The notes under the pieces are model-generated. The model saw nothing but the letters and a program-made list of their open reading frames with translations, did no database searches and was not told where the DNA came from. A DNA stretch of 47,604 nt from Planctomycetota bacterium (GTDB taxonomy: Bacteria; Planctomycetota; Planctomycetia; Planctomycetales; Planctomycetaceae): positions 1 through 47,604 of the forward strand of contig JACTNB010000012.1 of the NCBI GenBank assembly GCA_014584345.1, given 5' to 3'. Positions 34,877 to 43,049 of the stretch are shown in pieces (within the stretch, counting starts at the first letter, position 1; the number at the start of each line of letters is the position of its first letter). Both the position numbers and the translations under genes were made by a program.

Positions 34877-35527
34877 ATGAGACATCGCGTTCGTGGACGT
34901 ATCCTGGGGCGTACATCATCACACCGCAAGGCCATGTTTCGTAACATGACGGTGAGCCTGATTCGTTCGGTTCGGGTGGATGTGGACCAGCCAGGTGCTC
35001 CCAAAGTCCCGGGACGGATTACGACCACCCTGGCCAAGGCCAAGGAGTTGCGCCCCTTTGTGGAGAAATTGATCACCCTGTCGCGGAAGTCCCTGCCGTT
35101 GCAGCGCCGCGCCGATGAATTAGCCGTGTCTGCCGATAAAAACTCCGCCGAGTGGCGCGCCTGGCGGGATTCCGAAAAGTGGAACGAATGGAATCAGGCA
35201 CAGGCACCCGTGTTGGCCTTGCGTCGCCGGGCCTTTTCGCTGCTCCGCGACAACGAAGCCGTCGATATTCTATTTTCGGATTTGGCGGAACGGTTCGAAG
35301 ATCGTGCTGGCGGTTACACCCGCGTCCTGAAGCTGGCGAATCGTCGACTGGGCGACGGCGGGTTTCAGGCCATCGTGGAATTCGTGGGCCAGAACGACCG
35401 CGTGCGTCCCACGCGTTCCGTCCCCGTGGTGAAGGACGAACCCGAAGCCAGCCCCGTTGCGACCGAAGCCCCCGCCGAGGTGGGCAGCAGCGAGGCCGAG
35501 GGAGAGCAGGAAAACGCCAACGCCTGA
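34877..35527 (+). CDS. rplQ: 50S ribosomal protein L17, extended
   Basis: 216 residues against about 120-130 for typical bL17. Canonical pieces are present: MRHRVRGRILGRTSSHRKAM, AKELRPFVEKLITLSR, the RRAFSLLRDNEAVDILFSDL helix and GGYTRVLKLANRRLGDG with AIVEFV. Two insertions (about 12 residues around residue 40 and about 40 residues around 75-115, Trp/Arg-rich) plus an acidic Ala/Glu tail of ~35 residues account for the excess. A terminator lies 115 bases downstream. Confidence 0.94.
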   Translation: MRHRVRGRILGRTSSHRKAMFRNMTVSLIRSVRVDVDQPGAPKVPGRITTTLAKAKELRPFVEKLITLSRKSLPLQRRADELAVSADKNSAEWRAWRDSEKWNEWNQAQAPVLALRRRAFSLLRDNEAVDILFSDLAERFEDRAGGYTRVLKLANRRLGDGGFQAIVEFVGQNDRVRPTRSVPVVKDEPEASPVATEAPAEVGSSEAEGEQENANA

Positions 35528-35641
35528 GTCCAAACGACTGGTTTGCGATGGCACCTGGCTCGCAGTGGCTGACGTGGCTGCTGCTCAACTAGAGTGGTAC
35601 TATTCCCAAACCGATACTCCCTGCGGATTACCAAAACACCG

Positions 35642-35667
35642 AGCCCGCGTGTCGCGGGCTTTTTTTA
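35642..35667 (+). terminator. Rho-independent terminator of the alpha operon
   Basis: AGCCCGCG (35642-35649), loop TGT, CGCGGGCT (35653-35660), then seven T. It closes the alpha operon after rplQ. Confidence 0.9.
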
Positions 35668-35789
35668 CGCGCGCATGGAGGCATCCTCGCGCTCACGGGG
35701 TGGTCATTATTTGAATACGCAGGAATACCGCTTCCGAGATGCAGTGCCATGAAAAACGCAATGTATGGCATGAGGTATGCATGGCGTAC

Positions 35790-35807
35790 CCCCCGAAAAT
35801 TCGGGGG
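35790..35807 (-). terminator. Hairpin directly after cobA-hemD
   Basis: CCCCCGA (35790-35796) pairs with TCGGGGG (35801-35807), three bases beyond the stop codon of the minus-strand gene. There is no T tract, so termination would need a factor; it may instead stabilise the mRNA 3' end. Confidence 0.35.
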
Positions 35808-35810
35808 CCA

Positions 35811-37340
35811 TCACGCTGGCGCGAGGTTTTCCTCGATGGCGTTGAACATGCCATTCCAGGTGTAATCCCGGGCCGTGGCATGGATGGGCAGGCCGACCGC
35901 CCGGGCAGCCTCCGCCGTGATTGGGCTGATGGCGACAAGGCGGGTCCGAGGATGCAACCGCTGCTCCGGTGTGCGTTGCATCAGCCGGGCAAACTGTTCG
36001 GCGATGGCCGGACTGCTGAGGCAGACCCAGTCCAACGTACCGGAATTCAATTCCTCGGCGACGTGCGAGGAAAAATCGGGAAGATCACGGTGTTCATAAA
36101 CAACCACTTCCTCCAGTGGAATGCCCGCCTGTTGGAGGCGCTCTGGTAAAGCGTCGCGTCCGCGATTTGCGCGAGCCCACAGCACTTTGCCCGGAATTCC
36201 CTGGGCGATCAGGGCATCCGCCAGGGCCTCGGAGCAGTAGGGTTCGGGAATCAGGTCGGCTCGCAAGTGAAATTGCAGCAACGCCTCGGCAGTGGATGGG
36301 CCAATGCAGGCCAGTCGGCACGCGGCCAGTGCGCGTGAATCGAGTCCTCGTTCCCACATCCGCTGCAGCAGGGCCTGGACTCCGTTGGCGGAGGTAAAGA
36401 CGATCCACGAGAATTCGTGCAGGCGATCCAGCATCTGATCGATAAGTGGAGTTGCTGCAGGTGGGACGATTTCAATGAGGGGCATCAGGACGGGTTCCGC
36501 GCCTGAATCGAGCAGTTGCAGGATCTGGGGTTCTGCCTGGTGCGCGGGGCGAGTAATTCCGATTCGTAACCCAAACAAGGGCTTGTTATCGAACCACTGA
36601 ATTCGTTGCCGTAGATTGATGCATTCCCCCACGATAATCAGGGATGGGGGCCTCAGTCCCGGGTCCTGCCGATGGGCGGGGAGTTGGGCGAGCGTGTCGG
36701 TGACCACTTTTTGCGCGGGTGTCGATGCCCTGGTAATAATGGCTGCGGGAGTTTCTGGAGACATCCCCGCGGCTATCAGGGCATGCACAATCCGAGGCAG
36801 GCGATGCAACCCCATGTAAAAGACCAGGGTGCCTGGAAATCGGGCGAGCAGGCTGTAATCGAGCGAGGAATGGGGCTTAGTGGGGTCTTCGTGTCCGGTG
36901 ATCAGGCAAACAGCCGAGGCATGGTCGCGATGCGTCAATGAAAAGCCGGCGTATGCGGCTGCAGCCGTGGCGGCCGTGATGCCAGGGACCACTTCGAAAG
37001 GGATACCGGCAGCGACCAGCGCCTCGGCTTCCTCGCTTCCTCTGCCGAAAATGTAGGGATCGCCTCCCTTGAGGCGCACCACGGTTTTTCCCTGTCGTGC
37101 CTCGTCGATCAGGCGTTGGTTAATTTCGTGCTGGTGTAAAATGCGCTGTCCAGACTCGTCTGCTCGAGCCGTCCGTTCGGCTTGGGCCCGTGTGTGTCGC
37201 AGGATCAACGGATTGACCAGTCCATCGTAAAGAATGAAATCCGCTGCCTGCAGACAGCGCAGTCCCTTGAGGGAGATTAACCCAGGATCTCCCGGACCGC
37301 CTCCCACCAGGTACACGCATCCCTGTTTCGAACTTGCCAT
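35811..37340 (-). CDS. Fused uroporphyrinogen-III C-methyltransferase / uroporphyrinogen-III synthase
   Basis: 509 residues joining two steps of tetrapyrrole synthesis. Residues 1 to about 255 are a CobA/SUMT-type tetrapyrrole methylase: GGGPGDPGLISLKGL, VRLKGGDPYIFGRGSEEAEA, VVPGITAATAAAAYAGF and SLIIVGECINLR. Residues about 262-509 are HemD-like: LRIGITRPAHQAEPQILQLL, WIVFTSANGVQALLQRM, LACIGPSTAEALL and WVCLSSPAIAEQFARL. Together they would convert hydroxymethylbilane to uroporphyrinogen III and then to precorrin-2/sirohydrochlorin precursor. Cobalamin, sirohaem or haem d1 routes could use it. Such cobA-hemD fusions are known in several phyla. No other haem genes are adjacent. Confidence 0.92.
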   Translation of the reverse strand: MASSKQGCVYLVGGGPGDPGLISLKGLRCLQAADFILYDGLVNPLILRHTRAQAERTARADESGQRILHQHEINQRLIDEARQGKTVVRLKGGDPYIFGRGSEEAEALVAAGIPFEVVPGITAATAAAAYAGFSLTHRDHASAVCLITGHEDPTKPHSSLDYSLLARFPGTLVFYMGLHRLPRIVHALIAAGMSPETPAAIITRASTPAQKVVTDTLAQLPAHRQDPGLRPPSLIIVGECINLRQRIQWFDNKPLFGLRIGITRPAHQAEPQILQLLDSGAEPVLMPLIEIVPPAATPLIDQMLDRLHEFSWIVFTSANGVQALLQRMWERGLDSRALAACRLACIGPSTAEALLQFHLRADLIPEPYCSEALADALIAQGIPGKVLWARANRGRDALPERLQQAGIPLEEVVVYEHRDLPDFSSHVAEELNSGTLDWVCLSSPAIAEQFARLMQRTPEQRLHPRTRLVAISPITAEAARAVGLPIHATARDYTWNGMFNAIEENLAPA

Positions 37341-37524
37341 GCCCCGCCATTCCCCACGAAAAATCCGCTATGAATTCGAGCCTCGCCGCCTCTGCGGCCG
37401 CGTCCTGCTGTTTCCAGTTCGGCTGTTTTGTTGGACAGTATACTTGGTTTTGGTTATTGCTGTGTTTAGTGGAACGGCCCCCGCCTGCTGTTGCAGCGCC
37501 CTGCCACATCGGCGCCAGGGGGAA

Positions 37525-39099
37525 TCAGTTTACCACTGGTGGTTGATTCAATACTGGAAACTGCTGCCGAAGTTCCTCGACCGAATCGTTATCCAGATGC
37601 CGCTCCACCATCTGTCGGGTTTCTTCGCACATTTTTTCGACTTGTCGGGCCGCGGTGCGATTGCCGAGTCGCAGAAGATCATCGGTTGCCGTCACTCGAA
37701 TCCGCGTGATCTCGCGGAAAAACGCCTCCCGGTCGGTTATGCGTGTCAGTTCCACGAATAGCGGTTGAGGGTCGATTTCGCTGGGATTTTCCGCCAGGCG
37801 ACGCAGGGCCGCGAGGAGGGTGGCCCGCTTGGCGGCAGCTCGCAGGAGTTGGGTTTTGAGTTGTTCCAACTGAAGCCCGGCGCGTACCCGCGCGGAATCA
37901 TCCGGGACCACGATATCCTGATGCGCGACGGAACCAGGCAGCCAGGGTACTCGGGCAACCACGGCACGATCACTGAGGACTTCCAGCTTAACCAGTCCCG
38001 GTCCCAGATGCTGTTCCAGTTCCGAGGTATTAACGATCAGTTTGCCCGCACGATCGGTGAATACCGCGATCATGGGGGAGGGCTGGGGGGCCTCGGGTTG
38101 TGTCTTCGGTTTGGCGGATTCCCAGGACGAGATCAGGACTTCAGTCAGCGGGGCCGCGCGCCGGGTTGTTTGCCCCATCGCGATCCGCAATTCACTTTCG
38201 GAGCGCAGGGTGGTGACGCGCCAGGCGAAAATCTCCACGCGGCGGCGCGTTCGAGGCAAGGGGCTGCGAAAGGCGGAAATGATTTGGGCGTTTACCTGGG
38301 ATCGGTCTCGTTCTGTCACGCGGAGATAGGTCCACTCCAGCGATTGCCGGGTGATCGGACGACCTTCTCGATCATAGTAGAGCAATAACACCCGCAACAG
38401 ATCGCCCGGACGCAGCAGTTGGGCGGAGGGATCGGGGGTGTGATATTCTCCTCCCAGCAGCACACCGTCAACCCGATCCTCATGGACATTCCCTATTTGC
38501 ACCACGGGCATGAACATTCGCTGCACCGCATCCGCCAGGTAACGGGGGATCAGCGAGGCGTTGCGAAAGACGCGGAGGGGGTATTCCTGCCGGATTTCCG
38601 TCAGCTTGTCAAAGGAGCTGCCGCGGATTTGCCATTCTCCCAACGCGTTGTAATGCAGGGATAACGCCATCTCCGTAACATGGCTGGGGAGGGCTGCCGC
38701 CTCCTCGGGAGGCGGGGTATTTGCGGAGGCCGCGCTCGATTCCGTGTCGATTCGGAAATCTACTGCTTGCCCCCAGGCGTTTTCCAGCAGGCGCGCCAGT
38801 TCCTGCCTTGCTGCCCGAAGCTGGTCCGGAGAGAGACCGGCGTTCTCCGTGGTGAGCACAATCTCCAGGCGCGGCAATCGCAACCCCGCGCGAAGTTCCT
38901 CGGTGAGATAAGCCTGGGTGGGTTCAATGGGGGCTTCCTGAACAACCGTCGGAGCTTCCTCGGCGGGGAGGTGCGCAGCGAAAAAACTTCCCGTAAGTGC
39001 GCCCAGCAGCAGGAAGAAACACCAGGGAGGTCCAACGGTGTTTCCGCCGATCGCGGGCTCGTTACGATTCGTGCAGGGGACGACACCCGGACTGGCCAC
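37525..39099 (-). CDS. Exported protein of unknown function, 524 residues
   Basis: The frame extends to 39492, but that would overlap the divergent isomerase gene. I suggest the GTG at 39099, giving a signal peptide with core FFLLLGALTGSFFAAHL and cleavage near AEEA; the start is uncertain. The mature protein opens with a short domain LRLPRLEIVLTTENAGLSPD / LRAARQELARLLENAWGQAV and includes PLRVFRNASLIPRYLADAVQ, a RPGDLLRVLLLYYDREGRPI segment and, toward the end, a helical DREAFFREITRIRVTATDDL / NRTAARQVEKMCEETRQMVE part. I recognise no family. It is probably periplasmic or envelope-associated. Confidence 0.6.
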   Translation of the reverse strand: MASPGVVPCTNRNEPAIGGNTVGPPWCFFLLLGALTGSFFAAHLPAEEAPTVVQEAPIEPTQAYLTEELRAGLRLPRLEIVLTTENAGLSPDQLRAARQELARLLENAWGQAVDFRIDTESSAASANTPPPEEAAALPSHVTEMALSLHYNALGEWQIRGSSFDKLTEIRQEYPLRVFRNASLIPRYLADAVQRMFMPVVQIGNVHEDRVDGVLLGGEYHTPDPSAQLLRPGDLLRVLLLYYDREGRPITRQSLEWTYLRVTERDRSQVNAQIISAFRSPLPRTRRRVEIFAWRVTTLRSESELRIAMGQTTRRAAPLTEVLISSWESAKPKTQPEAPQPSPMIAVFTDRAGKLIVNTSELEQHLGPGLVKLEVLSDRAVVARVPWLPGSVAHQDIVVPDDSARVRAGLQLEQLKTQLLRAAAKRATLLAALRRLAENPSEIDPQPLFVELTRITDREAFFREITRIRVTATDDLLRLGNRTAARQVEKMCEETRQMVERHLDNDSVEELRQQFPVLNQPPVVN

Positions 39100-39271
39100 T
39101 GGAAGTTCTCGCAAGGAAACTGGTTGTCGATTGGCAAATGCCACAGGGATTATTGTAATATCTGTTCCCCGGGAGCGGAAATTGAAACGCGATGTTGCCT
39201 GGGTTTCGCTGCCCGGTGAGCGGAACTCGCCCGCGCCTGTCGCGCAACCGACCGAAAAGGAAATGTGCTGC

Positions 39272-40093
39272 ATGAAATTAGGACTCATCAACTCGGCCTG
39301 GGCGCAAGCAGGCAAGGATACCACATGGGGCATAAAAAAGACCAAAGAAATCGGTTTTGACTGCATCGACATCTTCGCGGATCCGTTTGATATCGATATC
39401 CGCGAGCGTGTGTTGATCAAAAGGGAATGCGATCGAGCAGAACTGCCGATCGTTTCCGTCTGTTGTGTCGCGGTCGGGTTGATTGACTTCAACGCCAGTG
39501 TCCGGCGGTTTCACCAGGAACGCTGCGTGGCTTATCTCGATATGTGTTACGAATTCGAAGCACGCAATTTACTGCTCGTTCTGGGCGAGTACATCTGGAA
39601 TCGTGAAGTGATTCCCCCACGCGAACAGTGGGACTATGCCATCGAAACCTGCCGGGAACTGGCGGAATATGCTGGCGACCTCGATCTGCGGATCGCGATG
39701 GAGCTGGAACCCTTTCCGCTGTCCCTGCTGAATAATGTAGATAACATGGTGCGATTCATCGACGAGGTCAATCATCCGGCGATGCGTGCCAATATCGATG
39801 TGTCTCATCTGCACCTGGCAAACGTGGCCCCCGCGGAACTGGCGCGATTGAAGGGGCGTGCGACACACGTGCATCTCTCCGACTGCGACGGCAAGGTGCA
39901 TGGGGACTTGCCTCCTGGTCGAGGCGTGGTCGATTTCCCTCCCTATCTGGAGGAAATCCGGAAATTGAATATCGACGGCACGATCTCGCTCGAACTCGAA
40001 TATTCTCCCGAGCCAAGCCAGATCGAGAATTGGGTCCGGGAAGCCTATACTGCGACCGATACCTTGATGCGGGCGCATGGCCTGCGCGATTGA
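39272..40093 (+). CDS. Sugar phosphate isomerase/epimerase-like TIM-barrel protein
   Basis: 273 residues of the xylose-isomerase-like AP2Ec/TIM fold. The start at 39272 (MKLGLINSAW) follows AAAAGG by 12 bases; another ATG three codons upstream is too close. Candidate divalent-metal ligands are E in IAMELEPFPL, D and H in RANIDVSHLHLAN, H in THVHLSDCDGKVHGD and E in ISLELEYSPE. The GDLPPGRGVVDFPPYLEEI segment is typical of the family. Substrate is likely a small sugar or inositol-type compound; planctomycetes carry many such proteins and their specificity cannot be read here. Confidence 0.85.
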   Translation: MKLGLINSAWAQAGKDTTWGIKKTKEIGFDCIDIFADPFDIDIRERVLIKRECDRAELPIVSVCCVAVGLIDFNASVRRFHQERCVAYLDMCYEFEARNLLLVLGEYIWNREVIPPREQWDYAIETCRELAEYAGDLDLRIAMELEPFPLSLLNNVDNMVRFIDEVNHPAMRANIDVSHLHLANVAPAELARLKGRATHVHLSDCDGKVHGDLPPGRGVVDFPPYLEEIRKLNIDGTISLELEYSPEPSQIENWVREAYTATDTLMRAHGLRD

Positions 40094-40132
40094 TTGCACG
40101 CCCTGTCTTCCCGCCACGGTCGCTTTGCGTAT

Positions 40133-40145
40133 CACATAGTATGTG
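40133..40145. promoter_or_regulatory. 13-bp palindrome
   Basis: CACATA-G-TATGTG is a perfect palindrome in the 206-base gap before the gene at 40300. It could be an operator, but no further copy is certain. Confidence 0.25.
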
Positions 40146-40299
40146 TTGCGTTTCGCCAGCGTCCAGTGGCATTCAAGTCCCGGAGTGCAAAACACGAAAA
40201 AATCACTCTTAGCCGTGGTTTCGACCTGTGCGAGACCGTGGATCCGACATACAATCCGATCAGCGAGGATCGATAGGTCACTTTCAAGGGGAGACATCA

Positions 40300-40860
40300 A
40301 TGGGGTTGGACAAACAGACGCACGGCACCGGATTCGAAGATGCCCCCCACATGGTTCCTGGAGAAGTCGAATCGGGACAGGAATACGATCCTCGCTTGAA
40401 TTCCGCATCGGGGGGGCGGCGAAAGATTCTTTCGCTGGCACTACTCTGTTTGCTGAGCGCGGGGGGCTGGGGCTATCTGAATCAGGAACATGTGAAGGAA
40501 ACCCTGGGCTATAAAAGCCAGGTGACCTGTGCCTCGCGGGCGGCCGAACATTTCGAGACTATTCCCGGTGGTTGTCCCTACGAGAATGGGGCTGTGGCGG
40601 AACTATCGGAAGGGGTAGTGCCCTGTTCATTGCAGGCACCCAGCGGTTCCAGAGGCTTATGTTGCGAGCAGGGAAAATCGGCAGCGCTGGCTGCCGCGCT
40701 GTTGAAGGGCGTCGATTTCAATTCCTCGGAATCCGTCGTCACGTCGGTACAGGATGAATCAAAGCAGGTGGAGACGACTTCAACTCGCGAGAGCCAGGAC
40801 GATTCCCTGCCTGTCGCGGCTGAAAGCGAAGGTCCGGAGAATCCTGCTACCGAGAACTGA
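40300..40860 (+). CDS. Small membrane-anchored protein of unknown function
   Basis: 186 residues. ATG at 40300 follows AAGGGGAG. A ~42-residue polar cytoplasmic part ends in GRRK, then one membrane helix (about 43-60, ILSLALLCLLSAGGWGYL), then a ~125-residue exterior domain with cysteines in QVTCAS, GGCPYE, VPCSL and LCCEQG and an acidic Ser/Thr/Glu-rich end. The cysteines may pair or bind a metal. I do not recognise a family. Confidence 0.6.
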   Translation: MGLDKQTHGTGFEDAPHMVPGEVESGQEYDPRLNSASGGRRKILSLALLCLLSAGGWGYLNQEHVKETLGYKSQVTCASRAAEHFETIPGGCPYENGAVAELSEGVVPCSLQAPSGSRGLCCEQGKSAALAAALLKGVDFNSSESVVTSVQDESKQVETTSTRESQDDSLPVAAESEGPENPATEN

Positions 40861-40929
40861 CAGCGACGCGCGGGGAGCAGTTACCCCTGAAGTCCTCGGG
40901 TTGTTTTTCGATGGTCGCGTGCAGGTAGA

Positions 40930-40954
40930 ACCCGGCTGGATGCCGGGTTTTTTT
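40930..40954 (+). terminator. Rho-independent terminator
   Basis: ACCCGGC (40930-40936) and GCCGGGT (40942-40948) with a 5-base loop, followed by seven T. It ends the transcript of the gene at 40300. Confidence 0.9.
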
Positions 40955-41104
40955 ATGTGTGATGCCTGGCGGAAATGCGGGGTAGCACGGATTTCGCCTG
41001 GAATCAGGATAGGCCTTGCACCTCGAATTGTTTGTGACATACTTTGTTGCGAGCCAGATCCTGACTATCCTAAGCAGTCCGAAAACCGGGGAGAAATCGA
41101 CATC

Positions 41105-41623
41105 ATGAAGTCACTGCAGCGCAAAGTCGTGGTCGGAGGTGTTGTTGCGTTGGGCGTAGGCCTGGCGTTTTTGTTGCAGGGGTTGGGCCTCCAACTAGGA
41201 ACGGGCGGCCGAAGTGGAAACGAGGGAAGCGATCCAACCGCATCTCCGGTGGAAAGTCGGCCCTTGAAGGCGGATACTTCCCCCGGCACTCCCATCATGC
41301 CGCTGCTCGCCACGGAAGCTCCTTCCGAGGAAATCTGGCCCGATACGAGTCGGGTTCTCACGGTCATCGTTGAAGAAAAGCACTATCTCTGGGGGACCAA
41401 CACGGCAGAGACCGTTCCCGTCAAGCAACTGGATCTGACGGAAATCTTGGCGAAGGCCAGCCAGGCCAAGGGGGACGCCCAGGGCGTTCGCGTTCGCATT
41501 TACCATGTGGGATCCGCGCTCCCGTCTGCTGAAAACGAATTGCTGGCGGCCCTCAAGGGAGCCGGGCTTGCCGAGACCGAAATTTTCTTCGAACAACGTG
41601 TCATTACCCTGCCCACAAACTGA
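41105..41623 (+). CDS. Small membrane-anchored protein with a possible ExbD-like domain
   Basis: 172 residues from ATG 41105 (GGGGAG upstream). One N-terminal membrane helix (about 7-27), a Gly/Ser/Pro linker, then a compact domain (about 80-172): strand RVLTVIVEEKHYLWG, helix LTEILAKASQAKG, strand GVRVRIYHVGSALPSAENEL, helix, strand TEIFFEQRVITLP. The beta-alpha-beta order resembles the periplasmic domain of ExbD/TolR, but the acidic residue in the helix is missing and no ExbB is nearby. Unassigned. Confidence 0.6.
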   Translation: MKSLQRKVVVGGVVALGVGLAFLLQGLGLQLGTGGRSGNEGSDPTASPVESRPLKADTSPGTPIMPLLATEAPSEEIWPDTSRVLTVIVEEKHYLWGTNTAETVPVKQLDLTEILAKASQAKGDAQGVRVRIYHVGSALPSAENELLAALKGAGLAETEIFFEQRVITLPTN

Positions 41624-41748
41624 ATTCGCCCCCTCAATGGCTGCCTGAGTGAACTAAAACCGGGTATGATTTGGCGAGCCTGCTGGTTTTTCACTCTGCC
41701 TGCTGCCCGATAGCGTCGGGTTGTTTGCTACTTTTGGACTGCTGAGAC

Positions 41749-42927
41749 ATGACTTTACGTCTTCCCGCCATTGTGGTTGCCGGCCATATCTGCCTCGATA
41801 TCATTCCGACGTTTCCCGAACATGCCTTGGCATCCACTTCGCGCATAGAACCCGGAAAACTGTATATCATGGGCCCCGCGCTGTTCTCCACGGGGGGGGC
41901 TGTTTCGAACACGGGGCTCGCGTTGCATCGACTGGGAATTCCCACCATGCTGATGGGAAAGGTGGCGAACGATCTGTTCGGGAGCGAAGTCCTCAATATT
42001 GTGCGCCGCTGCGATCCAGATCTCGCGCGGGGGATGATCGTCGATTCGCAGGGGCATACGAGTTATTCCGTGGTGATCAGTCCGCCCGGCGTGGATCGGT
42101 CGTTTCTGCATTCCCCAGGCGCGAACGATACCTTTACGGGGGACGATATTTGCCTCGATTCCCTGTCGGCGGGGCAAATCTTTCACTTCGGCTACCCTGT
42201 GCTGATGCATCACTTTTTTGCGGATGAAGGCGTGCAGATGCGCGACGTGTTTGCCCGGGTGCGTGATCGCGGGCTGATCACTTCTCTCGACATGGCAATG
42301 CCCGATCCGCATTCTCCCGCGGGGCGGATCGACTGGCGCGCCTGGTTGGCCCGTGTGTTGCCTCAGGTCGATCTGTTTCTTCCCAGTATCGAGGAAATCC
42401 TGTTCATGCTGGAGCGGCCCGGACTTCCACCCGCGGGAGCAGGGCCGGACTTGTTACAGGATGTTGCGGAGGAACTCTTGCAGCTTGGCGCGGGCGTGGT
42501 GGTGTTGAAGCTGGGAGAGCAGGGGCTGTATCTGCGGAGTGGCACCGATCTCGATTCCATGGGCGCGCGGCTGGCGGAGCGCGCGCCATTGTCGCTTGCG
42601 GAATGGCGGGACCGGGAATTGTGGGGGCCCTGCTTTCGGGTGGAGGTGGCGGGAACAACCGGAGCCGGGGATTGCACCATCGCGGGGTTCCTGGCGGCTT
42701 TCAGTCGGGGATGGGCGCCAGAGTTGACTCTGAATACCGCGCTCGCCGTGGGGGCCTGTTCGGTGGAAGTCGCCGATTCCACCAGTGGAATTCACGCCCT
42801 TTCGGAAATACAGCAGCGAATGGCAGCGGGTTGGCCCCGCTGTTTCCAGACTCTCAACAGCACGGAATGGTCCTGGTGCGAGACGCGTCAGCTTTGGCGT
42901 TCCACGCGGGATGACGCGGCAAATTAG
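41749..42927 (+). CDS. PfkB-family carbohydrate kinase
   Basis: 392 residues, longer than the usual ~310. N-terminal AIVVAGHICLDIIPTFP and the PALFSTGGAVSNTGLALHRL substrate region, GKVANDLFGSEVL, then DLFLPSIEEILFML and GAGVVVLKLGEQGLYLR in the core; the catalytic signature is EVAGTTGAGDCTIAGFLAAF with the aspartate of GAGD as base. ATP-dependent phosphorylation of a sugar or nucleoside is expected; the substrate is not identified. The insertion around residues 265-290 accounts for part of the extra length. Confidence 0.88.
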   Translation: MTLRLPAIVVAGHICLDIIPTFPEHALASTSRIEPGKLYIMGPALFSTGGAVSNTGLALHRLGIPTMLMGKVANDLFGSEVLNIVRRCDPDLARGMIVDSQGHTSYSVVISPPGVDRSFLHSPGANDTFTGDDICLDSLSAGQIFHFGYPVLMHHFFADEGVQMRDVFARVRDRGLITSLDMAMPDPHSPAGRIDWRAWLARVLPQVDLFLPSIEEILFMLERPGLPPAGAGPDLLQDVAEELLQLGAGVVVLKLGEQGLYLRSGTDLDSMGARLAERAPLSLAEWRDRELWGPCFRVEVAGTTGAGDCTIAGFLAAFSRGWAPELTLNTALAVGACSVEVADSTSGIHALSEIQQRMAAGWPRCFQTLNSTEWSWCETRQLWRSTRDDAAN

Positions 42928-43049
42928 CAGAGACGGTTCTTCCGCGAGGTTTCTCGGGATGAGTTATCGCGTGGCAATTTGAATCCCGTCACTAAACCCC
43001 ATCAGGCGTTTTCTCGGGGCATAACTCCCATCCGTGAGTGACTCGGTAA

